Shown: one piece after another, positions 1 through 8,711 of the stretch
How the letters are laid out: the number at the start of each line of letters is the position of its first letter
How positions within the stretch are numbered: position 1 is the stretch's first letter
Assembly (NCBI GenBank): GCA_021732995.1
Contig: JAKFWA010000037.1
Span: forward strand, 1 to 58,772
DNA from: Planctomycetaceae bacterium
Lineage (GTDB): Bacteria; Planctomycetota; Planctomycetia; Planctomycetales; Planctomycetaceae
Direction of reading: 5' to 3'
Length of the DNA: 58,772 nucleotides
Notes under the pieces: model-generated
Told to the model about the DNA's origin: nothing
The model's input: only the letters and a program-made list of their open reading frames with translations
Database searches by the model: none
Translations under genes and position numbers: made by a program

Positions 1-37
1 CCCCCGACCCCTCTCCCCGAAGGGGCGAGGGGAGAGA
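1..37. repeat. Dispersed palindromic repeat inside leuS
   Basis: An inverted repeat with arms CCCCTCTCCCC (8-18) and GGGGCGAGGGG (22-32), separated by GAA. The same arms occur, in reverse orientation, at the last bases of the window (58727-58772). The repeat lies in the leuS reading frame without a stop, so it would encode about 12 extra residues ([12 protein letters not shown]) between the synthetase core and the editing domain. The upstream part of the repeat is cut by the window edge. Membership of a genome-wide family is inferred from the two copies seen and from recall of similar sequences in planctomycete genomes. Confidence 0.75.
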
Positions 38-2070
38 GTGCTTGCGGGTTTGAGGCTTGGAAAGCAACCCGAGCCAAGACGGGCTTTCCGAAGGCACCGG
101 GCGATGATGTTCTGCGGATCTACACGACCCGGCCCGACACTTTGTACGGCGTGACCTACATGGTACTCGCACCCGAGCATCCGTTTGTCGAACGGCTCAC
201 AACGCCCGAGCAACGGGAAGCTGTTGAGGCTTACCGCAAGCAAGCCGCGCTCAAGAGCGACCTCGACCGCACGGACCTCGCGAAGTCGAAGACCGGTGTC
301 TTCACCGGCGGCTACGCCATCAATCCGGTCAATGGCGAGAAGGTCCCCGTCTGGGTCGCTGACTATGTTCTTATCAGCTACGGCACCGGAGCCATCATGG
401 CCGTGCCCGCGCATGATGAGCGTGACTGGGAGTTCGCCGAGACCTTCAACATTCCGATCAAGACCGTCGTTGCTCCGGCAAATGGAGCGGATGGCGTCGA
501 ATATAGCGTCGCTCCGACGGCGCTCTTCAGCGAACTCGGTGTCGCCGTGAATTCCGATTCCTATAACGGAATGCCGACGCAGGCTTTCAAAGCCAAGATC
601 ACTGACGATCTTGCTACGGCTGGCGTTGCTCGCAAGGCAATCAACTACCGCCTGCGAGATTGGCTCTTCAGTCGGCAGCGGTATTGGGGCGAGCCGTTTC
701 CGATTTGGCATGAGATCGATGCCGATGGCAATCAGACCGGCTTGATGCGCGTGGACTCGGAGGCCGAACTGCCGATTCGCTTGCCGCAGATGGCGGAGTT
801 CAAGCCAACGGGCACGCCCGATCCGATGTTGTCGAAGGCTCCGCAAGAGTGGCTCTACAAGACCGCCGCGGATGGCACGAAGCTGAAGCGTGAGACCAAC
901 ACGATGCCCCAATGGGCAGGCTCGTGCTGGTACTACATTCGCTTCGTTGATCCCAAGAACGATAAGGCGTTCATCGACCCGCTGCTCGAGAAACAATGGC
1001 TGCCGATCGACCTCTACGTCGGCGGCGCCGAGCACGCCGTGTTGCACCTGCTCTACTCACGCTTCTGGCACAAGGTGCTGTTCGATCGCGGACTGATCAG
1101 CTCCGTGGAGCCGTTCCAGCGCCTCGTCAATCAAGGTTTGATCCTCGGCGAAGTCGAGTTCACCGGCTTCAAGACCGAAGCTGGCGAATGGGTCTCGGCC
1201 AAGGACGTTGAAGAAGTCGAGATCGACAACAACACCGTGCGACGTCATTCGAAGACGAAGCAAGTGGTAACTCCCGTGAAGCTGGAGCCTACGCAGGTCG
1301 AGAAGAAGGGCGAAAATTTCATCGTTCCCGGTCAGGCGGACATCGTCGTCGACGCGCGAGCCTTCAAGATGTCCAAGTCACGTGGCAACGTTGTGAACCC
1401 GGACAGCGTCGTGCAGCAATACGGCGCGGACTCGTTGCGGCTCTATGAAATGTTCATGGGCCCGCTGGAGCAGGTGAAGCCGTGGAGCACCACCGGCGTC
1501 GAAGGCGTGTTCCGCTTCCTCTGCCGCGCGTGGCGCATGATTACGGACGAGGACTGTGCGGATCAGGTGCGGTTGCACCCATCGGTGCAGGACGTCGCGC
1601 CGAACGCTGATCAGGAACGGCTGATTCACAGGACGATCAAGAACGTGACCGGCGACATTGAGGCACTCGGCTTCAACCGCGCGATTGCCCGCATGATGGA
1701 GTTCCTCAACGAAGTCAGCAGCATGACGGTGCGTCCGAAGTCCATTATGGAGCCGTTCGTGCTGCTGCTCGCCCCGTTCGCTCCGCACATCGCCGAAGAA
1801 CTGTGGGAGTTGCTCGGTCACACGAAGTCGCTGGCCTACGAACCGTGGCCAACGTGGGACGAAGCCAAGTTGGTCGAAGCCGAAATCGAAGTCCCCGTGC
1901 AGGTCAACGGCAAGCTGCGAGCGACCATCAAGGTGCCCACCGGTTCCGACGCCAAGGTCATCGAAGACGCCGCTCGAGCCAGTGATAAAGTGGTCGAACA
2001 CCTCACCGGCAAGAACGTCGTCAAAGTCGTCTACGTCCCCGGCCGCATGATCAACTTCGTCGTGAAGTAA
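1..2070 (+). CDS. leuS: Leucyl-tRNA synthetase, 5'-truncated by window edge
   Basis: Charges tRNA-Leu with leucine in the cytoplasm (class I aminoacyl-tRNA synthetase). The frame is open from base 1, so the gene begins outside the window; about 690 residues are visible of a usual 820-950. The CP1 editing domain is recognisable from its T-rich stretch TTRPDTLYG (about base 121) and from [15 protein letters not shown] (about base 382). The catalytic second half shows the KMSKS signature ([10 protein letters not shown], about base 1366), and the anticodon-binding helical bundle with [11 protein letters not shown] follows near base 1785. The N-terminal HIGH motif is missing because of the edge. 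A palindromic repeat at bases 1-37 is read through in frame just before the editing domain, which is odd for an essential gene; alternatively the repeat marks a misassembled contig end. The identification is certain; the exact 5' structure is not. Confidence 0.95.
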   Translation, partial: PPTPLPEGARGESACGFEAWKATRAKTGFPKAPGDDVLRIYTTRPDTLYGVTYMVLAPEHPFVERLTTPEQREAVEAYRKQAALKSDLDRTDLAKSKTGVFTGGYAINPVNGEKVPVWVADYVLISYGTGAIMAVPAHDERDWEFAETFNIPIKTVVAPANGADGVEYSVAPTALFSELGVAVNSDSYNGMPTQAFKAKITDDLATAGVARKAINYRLRDWLFSRQRYWGEPFPIWHEIDADGNQTGLMRVDSEAELPIRLPQMAEFKPTGTPDPMLSKAPQEWLYKTAADGTKLKRETNTMPQWAGSCWYYIRFVDPKNDKAFIDPLLEKQWLPIDLYVGGAEHAVLHLLYSRFWHKVLFDRGLISSVEPFQRLVNQGLILGEVEFTGFKTEAGEWVSAKDVEEVEIDNNTVRRHSKTKQVVTPVKLEPTQVEKKGENFIVPGQADIVVDARAFKMSKSRGNVVNPDSVVQQYGADSLRLYEMFMGPLEQVKPWSTTGVEGVFRFLCRAWRMITDEDCADQVRLHPSVQDVAPNADQERLIHRTIKNVTGDIEALGFNRAIARMMEFLNEVSSMTVRPKSIMEPFVLLLAPFAPHIAEELWELLGHTKSLAYEPWPTWDEAKLVEAEIEVPVQVNGKLRATIKVPTGSDAKVIEDAARASDKVVEHLTGKNVVKVVYVPGRMINFVVK

Positions 2071-2100
2071 CCGGACAGGGCATCGACTGCAGGAAGAACC

Positions 2101-2436
2101 ATGTACCGCTACCGAGTTCGCCCCGAGTACGGTTCCGGAAAGCTCTTGATTGAACTGCTCCCCGCGTCCGCAGATGAAGCCTTCTTTGGTGAACTGCTCG
2201 AAGTACTCAAGCAGGTGAATGCCAGGATGACAGATGTCTGCGACCTCTGGGTGAATGCTGAAGTGCTGCTCAGCTTCGACAGCGATCTGGGCTCGTTCCT
2301 GGTGTCGAAGGACGTCTGGGACTCGGTCTTCATTATGGCGTCCGAAAACCAGCCCGTGGTACTCAAGATTGCCGACGCGCTTGGAACATATAGTCAGTTC
2401 CAGCGCGAGGTTGTCGACTTCAGCGAATACACTTGA
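2101..2436 (+). CDS. Hypothetical protein (111 aa)
   Basis: I do not recognise a family. The protein is small, acidic and soluble-looking, with no signal peptide or membrane segment. The start is supported by an AGGAAG ribosome binding site about nine bases upstream. It follows leuS by 30 bases on the same strand and may be co-transcribed with it. The mixed alpha/beta pattern (for example VVLKIADALGTYSQF near the C-terminus) fits a compact single domain. No function is proposed. Confidence 0.7.
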   Translation: MYRYRVRPEYGSGKLLIELLPASADEAFFGELLEVLKQVNARMTDVCDLWVNAEVLLSFDSDLGSFLVSKDVWDSVFIMASENQPVVLKIADALGTYSQFQREVVDFSEYT

Positions 2437-2708
2437 GCAGAGCCGACTTCCCCCCAAGAGTCATTTTGACTTTTTGTTCACTGACTACTGGACTGCTCGA
2501 CCAATCTAGTGTCAATTGGTTCATTGGATTCGGCTCACCGCACCGAGGGCATTCTTTTTAAAACGCTTGAATGAACACTCTTGTGAACGTTTTGTCATGC
2601 GTTTTACGCGGAAATTGGCGGAAATTACTTCCGACATGATAGTCATGTGCGACCTAGGTTTGGGCTGCCGTCGTCCGTCCAAATTCTGCTCTTGCTGTTC
2701 GAGCTCAC
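2437..2708. promoter_or_regulatory. AT-rich upstream region with a dyad
   Basis: This gap precedes the signalling operon and is visibly more AT-rich than its surroundings. It contains a perfect dyad ACATGA-TAG-TCATGT at 2634-2648, about 60 bases before the HD-GYP gene, which could be a regulator site. I see no convincing sigma-70 promoter and no gene. The dyad is seen directly; its role is a guess. Confidence 0.3.
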
Positions 2709-3881
2709 ATGCAATCAACGGAATCTGTACAGCCTATCTCTATCGACGCCCAGTCGGTCGTTGCCGACCTCAATCTGGCTTCCAATAAAGAGAGAGCCAC
2801 GATTCTGGTGGTCGACGATGAAGCCGTGAACCTGCGGCTGATCGAATTGCTCCTGAAAGAGGATGGCTATCAGGACATCATTCTCTGCCCCCAACCCGAA
2901 CGGGTACTGGCAGTGGTTGAGCAACATCAGCCAGATACCGTATTGCTCGACGTGATGATGCCGCAGATCAGCGGGCTTGATCTGCTGGCAGCTCTGCGCG
3001 GGAATACCGCGACCCGTCACGTGCCGGTGATTATGCTCACCGCGATGACGGATCGAAAAACGAAGTCGCAGGCTCTTGAACTGGGAGCGACCGACTTTCT
3101 GACGAAGCCCGTAGACTCCAGTGATCTGCTGACGCGAGTCCGCAATGCACTGGTGATGCAGGCTCACCATCTGAACCTGGTCAGTCAGGCGGCTCTGCTC
3201 GAAATGAAGGTTCGTGAGCGCACGGCGCAACTGACCTGGACGCAGATTCAAATCATCCTGTGCCTCGGCCGGGCCGGCGAGCGTCGCGACTATGAGACTG
3301 GTCAGCACGCCGTTCGCGTCGGTCGTTATGCACAGATCCTCGCACAGGAGATCGGCCAGAGCCGCCAATGGTGTGATGAGCTTCTACTGGCCGCCATGCT
3401 GCATGACGTCGGCAAGATTGGCATTCCCGATGCGGTTCTGCTGAAGCCAGGCAAGCTGACCACAGACGAATACCAGCAGATGCAGGCTCACTGTTCCTTC
3501 GGCGAGGAAATCATCCGCCCCACGTGGCGAGATGACCTGCTGTCCTTCCTGCAGTTGGACATTCCCGGCATTGATACTCAGTCATCACTGCTGCAACTGG
3601 CGGCGTCTATTGCGTCTACTCACCACGAAAAATGGGACGGCAGCGGCTATCCGCGTCGTCTGAAAGGTGAAGAGATCCCGCTGGAAGGACGACTCACAGC
3701 GATTGCGGACGTCTTTGACGCCCTGGGCAGCGCGAGACCCTACAAGGCTGCCATGCCACCCGACGAGTGTCGCAGGACTATATCCGATGGATCCGGAAAG
3801 CACTTTGATCCGACGCTGATCGAGGCTTTTCTCAACCGTTTCGACGACATACAGCGCGTCCGCGAACAGCTTTGTGACTAA
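2709..3881 (+). CDS. Response regulator with HD-GYP domain (RpfG-like)
   Basis: A two-domain cytoplasmic signalling protein expected to hydrolyse cyclic-di-GMP when phosphorylated. Residues 30-145 are a receiver domain with the acidic pocket D36/D37, phospho-acceptor D81 (LLDVMMP), T111 and K133 (TKP). A short helical linker leads into an HD-GYP domain (about 185-385) with HD at 232-233 (HDVGKIGIPD), HHEKWDGSGYP at 305-315 and an intact GYP triad at 313-315. All key residues are present, so it should be an active phosphodiesterase. Its stop lies immediately before the start of the RedB-like gene, and the hybrid kinase follows, so the three genes form one operon. The kinase is the likely phosphodonor, but this is inference. 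Confidence 0.9.
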   Translation: MQSTESVQPISIDAQSVVADLNLASNKERATILVVDDEAVNLRLIELLLKEDGYQDIILCPQPERVLAVVEQHQPDTVLLDVMMPQISGLDLLAALRGNTATRHVPVIMLTAMTDRKTKSQALELGATDFLTKPVDSSDLLTRVRNALVMQAHHLNLVSQAALLEMKVRERTAQLTWTQIQIILCLGRAGERRDYETGQHAVRVGRYAQILAQEIGQSRQWCDELLLAAMLHDVGKIGIPDAVLLKPGKLTTDEYQQMQAHCSFGEEIIRPTWRDDLLSFLQLDIPGIDTQSSLLQLAASIASTHHEKWDGSGYPRRLKGEEIPLEGRLTAIADVFDALGSARPYKAAMPPDECRRTISDGSGKHFDPTLIEAFLNRFDDIQRVREQLCD

Positions 3882-3894
3882 AGGCCAGAGGATC

Positions 3895-4503
3895 ATGTCG
3901 CGTACGACCTGTATTATATCACTCGCCTGCTGGTGTTTGCTGGTAGGCTGCGGCTGCGCCTGGGCATTCATGTATCAAATGACACCCAGCCCGCAATATA
4001 CACCACCGGCTGTTTGGCCCAGCGAGTGTGCCCTCACCGATAAACACACACAACCAACGCTGCTGGTTTTTGTGCATCCGAAATGCCCGTGTACGCGCGC
4101 GACATTCCGCCAACTGGAACGCTTCCTGACGCGCCATCAGCAGAAGTTACAGATCTATGTAGTGATCTCGAAGCCGGCATCGGCTCCGATTGATTGGGAA
4201 CACACAGATCTGTTGGCATCAGCGAAAGCCCTGCCGGATGCCTGCGTCATCATTGATGATCAAGACGAAATCCGGAGCTGTTTTCAAGCCTCAACATCTG
4301 GAGAGATCCTGCTCTACGGAGTTGACGGACGTTTGCAGTTTCAAGGTGGAATCACACCGGGTCGAGGCCATGAAGGCGCTAATCCTGGCGAAGCAATTCT
4401 GGCCGCGTTGCTGAAGCAAGAAACTCCTGATCTTCAAACCACACACGTCTTCGGCTGTGGTTTAGAGACCAAGAAATCCTGTTGCGAAGGGGCACGCCGA
4501 TGA
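3895..4503 (+). CDS. RedB-like thioredoxin-fold membrane protein
   Basis: The N-terminus carries one hydrophobic segment (about residues 8-26) that is a signal anchor or signal peptide, followed by a thioredoxin-like domain facing the periplasm. The active-site motif is FVHPKCPCT, with C64-P-C66 instead of the usual CXXC, as in RedB-type proteins. The conserved tail GRGHEG (about residue 155) and FGCGL followed by a further Cys pair near the C-terminus also fit that family. The start chosen (3895) has AGAGG just upstream; an ATG at 3874 overlaps the previous gene but has no better site. It ends in an ATGA overlap with the hybrid kinase, implying translational coupling. A redox partner or sensor role for the kinase is inference. 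Confidence 0.75.
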   Translation: MSRTTCIISLACWCLLVGCGCAWAFMYQMTPSPQYTPPAVWPSECALTDKHTQPTLLVFVHPKCPCTRATFRQLERFLTRHQQKLQIYVVISKPASAPIDWEHTDLLASAKALPDACVIIDDQDEIRSCFQASTSGEILLYGVDGRLQFQGGITPGRGHEGANPGEAILAALLKQETPDLQTTHVFGCGLETKKSCCEGARR

Positions 4504-6758
4504 ATCCGTCAACCGTCGGTATGGAACAGCGAGTGCAACAACTGCTGAAGGAACAACAGCAGCAACACTATGTCGCCATGGACCGCATGTTCGGCGTGTT
4601 GATGATCTTTCAATGGCTGGCGGCTATCGCAGCCGCCTATTGGATCTCGCCGCTCGCGTGGGAAGGCATGTCCAGCCGCGTTCATCCGCACGTGTGGCTC
4701 GCGATCGGTCTGGGTGGCGCAATCGCCAGTCTACCATTGATCTTTGATTTCGCCTGGCCTGGACAGCGCATCGCACGCTACGTCAATAGTGCGGCGCAGG
4801 TGCTCTTTTCCGCGCTTCTGATCCATGTGACCGGCGGCAGAATTGAGACCCACTTCCACGTGTTTGGATCACTGGCGTTTCTCGCCTGCTATCGAGACTG
4901 GAAAGTTTTAATCCCAGCAACGGCGATCGTAGCCGTTGACCACTTTGTCCGGGGTATGTGGTGGCCTGAGTCCGTCTTCGGGCTTGCTACTGCGAGCCAC
5001 TGGCGCTGGCTGGAGCACGCGGGCTGGGTTATCTTCGAGGATATCTTCCTGGTTCTGGCATGTCTGAAAGCCATGTCGGAGATGCGCGTCGTTGCGACTC
5101 GTACCGTGGCACTGGAAGAGACGGAATACTGGAAGAAATCGGTCCTCAATGCAGCGCTGGACGCTATTGTCACGATCGATGCCACGGGGCGAATCACCGA
5201 GTGGAACGGCGAAGCGGAGCAGGTTTTCTGCTGGCGAACGGACGAAGCGCTGGGCAAGCAGATGCACGAGCTGATAATTCCCACTCGCTTTCATGCCACT
5301 TATCTTGAGATGCTGAGCAAGTTCCGAGAAACCGGTGTCAGTCCGGTTCTTGACCGCCGGCTGGAGATGACAGCCTTGCGGCGAAACGGCTCAGAGTTCT
5401 CCATCGAAGTCGCGATTACACCGATTCACGCCCAAGACCAGGTGACGTTTTGCAGCTTCATTCGCGATATCAGTGATCGCAAGACTTATGAGCGTGAACT
5501 CCTGCAGGCCAAGGATGCGGCGGAAGCGGCCAGCCGCGCCAAGAGCAGCTTTCTCGCGAATATGAGCCATGAAATTCGCACGCCGCTTAATGGTATTCTC
5601 GGCTTCGCGGAACTCCTGCGGCGAGGCGCTGACGGGGGTAATGATACAGTGCGGCAAGAGTTTATTGATACCATCGACAAATGCGGACGGCACTTGTTGA
5701 CCGTCATCAACGATGTTCTGGATTTATCGAAGATCGAAGCGGGCCAGTTTGAGGTGCATCGCGCGGCGTGTTCTCCTCACGATATTCTGGCTGACGTGGC
5801 TTCAATTCTGCGGGTCAAGGCCAAGGAGAAAGGCTTGACGCTGAATTATCGCTGGGAGGGCGACGTTCCTGAATCCATCGAAACTGACGCCGATCGCCTG
5901 CGGCAAGTGCTCATGAACGTTGTGGGTAACGCGATCAAGTTTACTGAAGATGGATCTGTCACGATCACGGCAAAGCTGGAAGTTGATACTACGGGCAGCA
6001 CAAAGCTGGCGATCCATGTGAAAGATACCGGCATTGGCATTGCTCCAGATAAGGTCAGTGCGATCTTCGCACCATTCGTGCAGGCTGATTCTTCCGTGAC
6101 TCGCCGGTATGGTGGTACTGGCTTGGGTCTTTCAATCTGCAAGTCGCTGTGTGAACTGCTCGGCGGTTCGATCAGCGTTCAGAGTCAGTTGGGGCTGGGA
6201 AGCGTCTTCACCTTTTCGGTGGATGCTGGCCAGACGAGGTTGTCGCCTTCGCCCAGCTTCACTCAGGGCGACTTGATCAAGTCACGCGGTAAGAACGCGG
6301 ATGCACGTGGCGACAGACTGGATGGCGTTGAGATTCTCCTCGTCGAGGACGGTGAGGTGAACCGACAGTTCATTCGACTCCTGCTGGAAGAAGCGGGCGC
6401 CACAGTCACCATAACGGAAGATGGCCAGCAAGGTTTGCAGCAGGCCCGGCAGCGTACGTTTGATGCAATCATCCTGGATATGCAGATGCCGATCATGGAC
6501 GGCTACCGAGCCGCGGGTGAGATGAGAGATTCAGGTGTGGCGTGTCCTATTATCGCGCTGACCGCACATGCCATGTCTGGCGATGCCGAAAAGTGCCTCA
6601 ATGCTGGATGCTCGCACTACCTCTCCAAGCCGGTGAAGTCGGCACATCTGATCAAGACGCTGATCGAGGTACTGCACTCCAAAGCAGATGCGAGCGAAGA
6701 GGATGCCCTGCCGGGCTCAGTAGCCTCTGAGGATCGAGGCGTCTATCAACTCGCATAG
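4500..6758 (+). CDS. Hybrid sensor histidine kinase, His-rich membrane sensor
   Basis: A 752-residue inner-membrane kinase. Residues 29-192 form about six membrane segments containing a striking motif with several histidines in or near the membrane (IHVTGGRIETHFHVFGSL at 108-124, then YRDW and DH at 147-148), suggestive of a bound metal or cofactor. A PAS domain (about 212-330), a dimerisation domain with phospho-acceptor H357 (MSHEIRTPLNG), an ATPase domain with N477, DTGIG (509-513) and GGTGLGLSI, and a C-terminal receiver with D660 and K710 follow. All catalytic residues are intact. The start at 4500 is preferred over 4482 because of GAAGGGG nine bases upstream and the ATGA overlap with the RedB-like gene. 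It probably signals to the HD-GYP regulator in the same operon. Confidence 0.9.
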   Translation: MNPSTVGMEQRVQQLLKEQQQQHYVAMDRMFGVLMIFQWLAAIAAAYWISPLAWEGMSSRVHPHVWLAIGLGGAIASLPLIFDFAWPGQRIARYVNSAAQVLFSALLIHVTGGRIETHFHVFGSLAFLACYRDWKVLIPATAIVAVDHFVRGMWWPESVFGLATASHWRWLEHAGWVIFEDIFLVLACLKAMSEMRVVATRTVALEETEYWKKSVLNAALDAIVTIDATGRITEWNGEAEQVFCWRTDEALGKQMHELIIPTRFHATYLEMLSKFRETGVSPVLDRRLEMTALRRNGSEFSIEVAITPIHAQDQVTFCSFIRDISDRKTYERELLQAKDAAEAASRAKSSFLANMSHEIRTPLNGILGFAELLRRGADGGNDTVRQEFIDTIDKCGRHLLTVINDVLDLSKIEAGQFEVHRAACSPHDILADVASILRVKAKEKGLTLNYRWEGDVPESIETDADRLRQVLMNVVGNAIKFTEDGSVTITAKLEVDTTGSTKLAIHVKDTGIGIAPDKVSAIFAPFVQADSSVTRRYGGTGLGLSICKSLCELLGGSISVQSQLGLGSVFTFSVDAGQTRLSPSPSFTQGDLIKSRGKNADARGDRLDGVEILLVEDGEVNRQFIRLLLEEAGATVTITEDGQQGLQQARQRTFDAIILDMQMPIMDGYRAAGEMRDSGVACPIIALTAHAMSGDAEKCLNAGCSHYLSKPVKSAHLIKTLIEVLHSKADASEEDALPGSVASEDRGVYQLA

Positions 6759-6974
6759 TGTTTCCGGGATGGGAATGATCGGAGTGGCGAGAGCCCGAGA
6801 TACACCCTGAGTAACCGCCCAACTGAACTCAGCCATCCTGGAGTAGTCCGAAGGATTGATAGCCCACTTCTGCGTGAAGTTGCTGGTCTCATCAACTCGA
6901 CGGAAGCTGTCGAGATTCGATCACGTCGCTCGAGTCTCGGTATAAATCGGCAACGCGCTGGCTGTTGGCGACAT

Positions 6975-7715
6975 CTACGACCCATCGACCAGACTCACCG
7001 CAGGCTCCCGGTAGCTTCGTTCGTCGGTGAGCTGAAACGCTAACGGCTTGGGTATAGGGCTCTTCACCCAACTGCCGTACTCGTCCATGAATGCCCCATT
7101 TGAATAGAGCATGCGCTGCGGTGCGTCGTGGCCGAGTTTGAAAATGAGGGCCGGTAGTTCCCAAGTGTAATGGATCTCGTTCAGCGGCAGACTGGCGTCA
7201 TACTCCGTTCCTTGGTTCAGTCTGGCGTAGAGGATAGTTCCAAAGTCGGAGTCATTTTTCGCGGCAACGTCGAATGAGAGAGTGGAGTACTTGAAGATCA
7301 CTTGAACTAGGTGCGGGTGAATCCACAGCGAGCGGCCGGATCGATCGTCTGACGAGAAACGCAGCCCACGCAGTACGAGCGAGTTTTCGAACAGGGCGCG
7401 GATCTCCGGCGTGGTTCGCGCTTCGGTGTTGCAGTTGCGATCGTTCTCAAGCTGGGCCATCGCCAGTTCGTCGACAAAGTAGTCGGTCGTAAACCGTGAA
7501 GTCGCGGACCACACGCGACCTTCCGAGTCCGGCTGCCAGAGCTGGCACGCGACTGCGTCAACAGGGTAGTCCTCGTTTTGGGCGCGCAGGGCAGTAAGTT
7601 CGTACGTGAAGTTCACGCAGAGATGCAGCTCGCCGTCCCACCTGAGGATTCGCCCGTCCGTCGTTGGGACGTCGAATGGTCGCTGCAGAAGCTCGAACGT
7701 ACTTTGAAGTCTCAT
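6975..7715 (-). CDS. Hypothetical protein (246 aa)
   Basis: I do not recognise a family. The protein is soluble-looking, with no signal peptide or membrane segment, and reads as a beta-rich protein (long runs such as GELHLCVNFTYEL near the N-terminus). The frame stays open upstream to 7844, but the ATG at 7715 is preferred because the protein-like composition starts there. It is divergent from the GntR-family regulator and convergent with the hybrid kinase gene, from which it is separated by about 215 bases. No function is proposed. Confidence 0.6.
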   Translation of the reverse strand: MRLQSTFELLQRPFDVPTTDGRILRWDGELHLCVNFTYELTALRAQNEDYPVDAVACQLWQPDSEGRVWSATSRFTTDYFVDELAMAQLENDRNCNTEARTTPEIRALFENSLVLRGLRFSSDDRSGRSLWIHPHLVQVIFKYSTLSFDVAAKNDSDFGTILYARLNQGTEYDASLPLNEIHYTWELPALIFKLGHDAPQRMLYSNGAFMDEYGSWVKSPIPKPLAFQLTDERSYREPAVSLVDGS

Positions 7716-7920
7716 CGACGCCTCGCTCTTTCGTCCGTGGCAACGCCGGGATGATTGGGACGCACCTATTTGCCTGTATTGTTGTCCGCCCAAATAGGAA
7801 TCGTCCTTTAAGCGGTCGTTGCCGAATGAATTTTCTGGCGGCACTTCACCCGCGGCGGACCGGCTGGTCGAATGTGCGATTGCGATTGCAATGCACTTCG
7901 TTCAAGTTGGTCAGTTCTGC

Positions 7921-7948
7921 TTGACGGAAATTCGTTGTCTGATATGAT
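7921..7948 (+). promoter_or_regulatory. Sigma-70-like promoter of the GntR operon
   Basis: TTGACG (7921-7926) and TATGAT (7943-7948) are spaced by 16 bases, close to the sigma-70 consensus. The predicted transcription start lies around 7955, about 30 bases before the regulator start codon and directly over the operator-like palindrome that follows. This is the clearest promoter-like sequence in the window. Confidence 0.6.
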
Positions 7949-7955
7949 TCATCAA

Positions 7956-7968
7956 CTTGTCATACAAG
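7956..7968. promoter_or_regulatory. GntR/FadR-type operator candidate
   Basis: A perfect palindrome CTTGT-CAT-ACAAG. It matches the general FadR-subfamily operator shape (GT...AC half sites) and sits just downstream of the -10 box, over the expected transcription start. Binding here would block transcription, so autorepression of the GntR-PSD1 operon is the simplest reading. The palindrome is seen directly; its role is inferred from the family and the position. Confidence 0.55.
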
Positions 7969-7985
7969 ATGTCTGGAGTAATCAG

Positions 7986-8711
7986 ATGGCTGTGGCGATT
8001 CGATCAAAACGTGAATTGGACAACGAACTGGCTCCGGGGCTCGTGGAGTCGGTGGTTCGGTCGTTGCGTGAACGCATTCTGGCCGGGGAGTTTGCTGAGG
8101 GCGTGCTGCCTCCGCAGGGGGAACTGGCGACTGAGTTCGCGGTTTCGCGAAGTGTCATTCGCGAGGCAATGCAGCAGTTGCAGTCGTCACGGCTGATTGA
8201 ACTCTCGCAAGGGCGTAATGCGCGGGTTGTCCCGGTGGGCTCGGAAGCGATCATCGACAACTTGCAGCTTTTCATGCAGCGCAGTCAGGCGTCGTTGCTG
8301 CACCTTGCCGAAGTCCGGCAGCCGCTGGAAGCGGAAATCGCCGCGCTGGCGGCTGAACGGATTGATGATGAGGCGTTGCTGAGATTGCACATCTCCGTCC
8401 GCAAGCTGGCGGAAGCGAAGACTTCCGAAGAACAGATTGATGCGGACATCGACTTTCATCGCATTCTGGCCGAGGCGACGGGTAATCCCATCTACCTGTT
8501 TCTGATGGATGCACTGGCTGAACTGCTGCGTGAATCACGCCGCAAGACGATTGGCTTGGGGGGCGTTGAGCCCGCTCTGGAAGGACATCGTGCCGTGCTG
8601 CAAGCCGTGCAAAAACGCAACGGGAAAGCTGCGCGAGCGGCCATGCTGGAACACGTACAGGCATCGCGTCGAGACCTCGAAGCGTTAATGGAACGAAAGG
8701 GTCGCTCATGA
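7986..8711 (+). CDS. GntR-family (FadR subfamily) transcriptional regulator
   Basis: The N-terminal winged helix-turn-helix (about residues 17-85) has the typical LPPQGELATEFAVSRSVIREA stretch (41-61). The C-terminal FCD domain (about 105-230) carries the metal ligands D154, H158, H201 and H223 expected for binding a carboxylated ligand. Family members often sense sugar acids or other organic acids. The frame is open to 7872, but the ATG at 7986 is chosen because it is the first start after the promoter and operator and gives the family's usual length (241 aa). Its stop overlaps the next start (ATGA), so it is translationally coupled to the PSD1 gene and probably controls the unit down to the pectate lyase. 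Confidence 0.88.
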   Translation: MAVAIRSKRELDNELAPGLVESVVRSLRERILAGEFAEGVLPPQGELATEFAVSRSVIREAMQQLQSSRLIELSQGRNARVVPVGSEAIIDNLQLFMQRSQASLLHLAEVRQPLEAEIAALAAERIDDEALLRLHISVRKLAEAKTSEEQIDADIDFHRILAEATGNPIYLFLMDALAELLRESRRKTIGLGGVEPALEGHRAVLQAVQKRNGKAARAAMLEHVQASRRDLEALMERKGRS

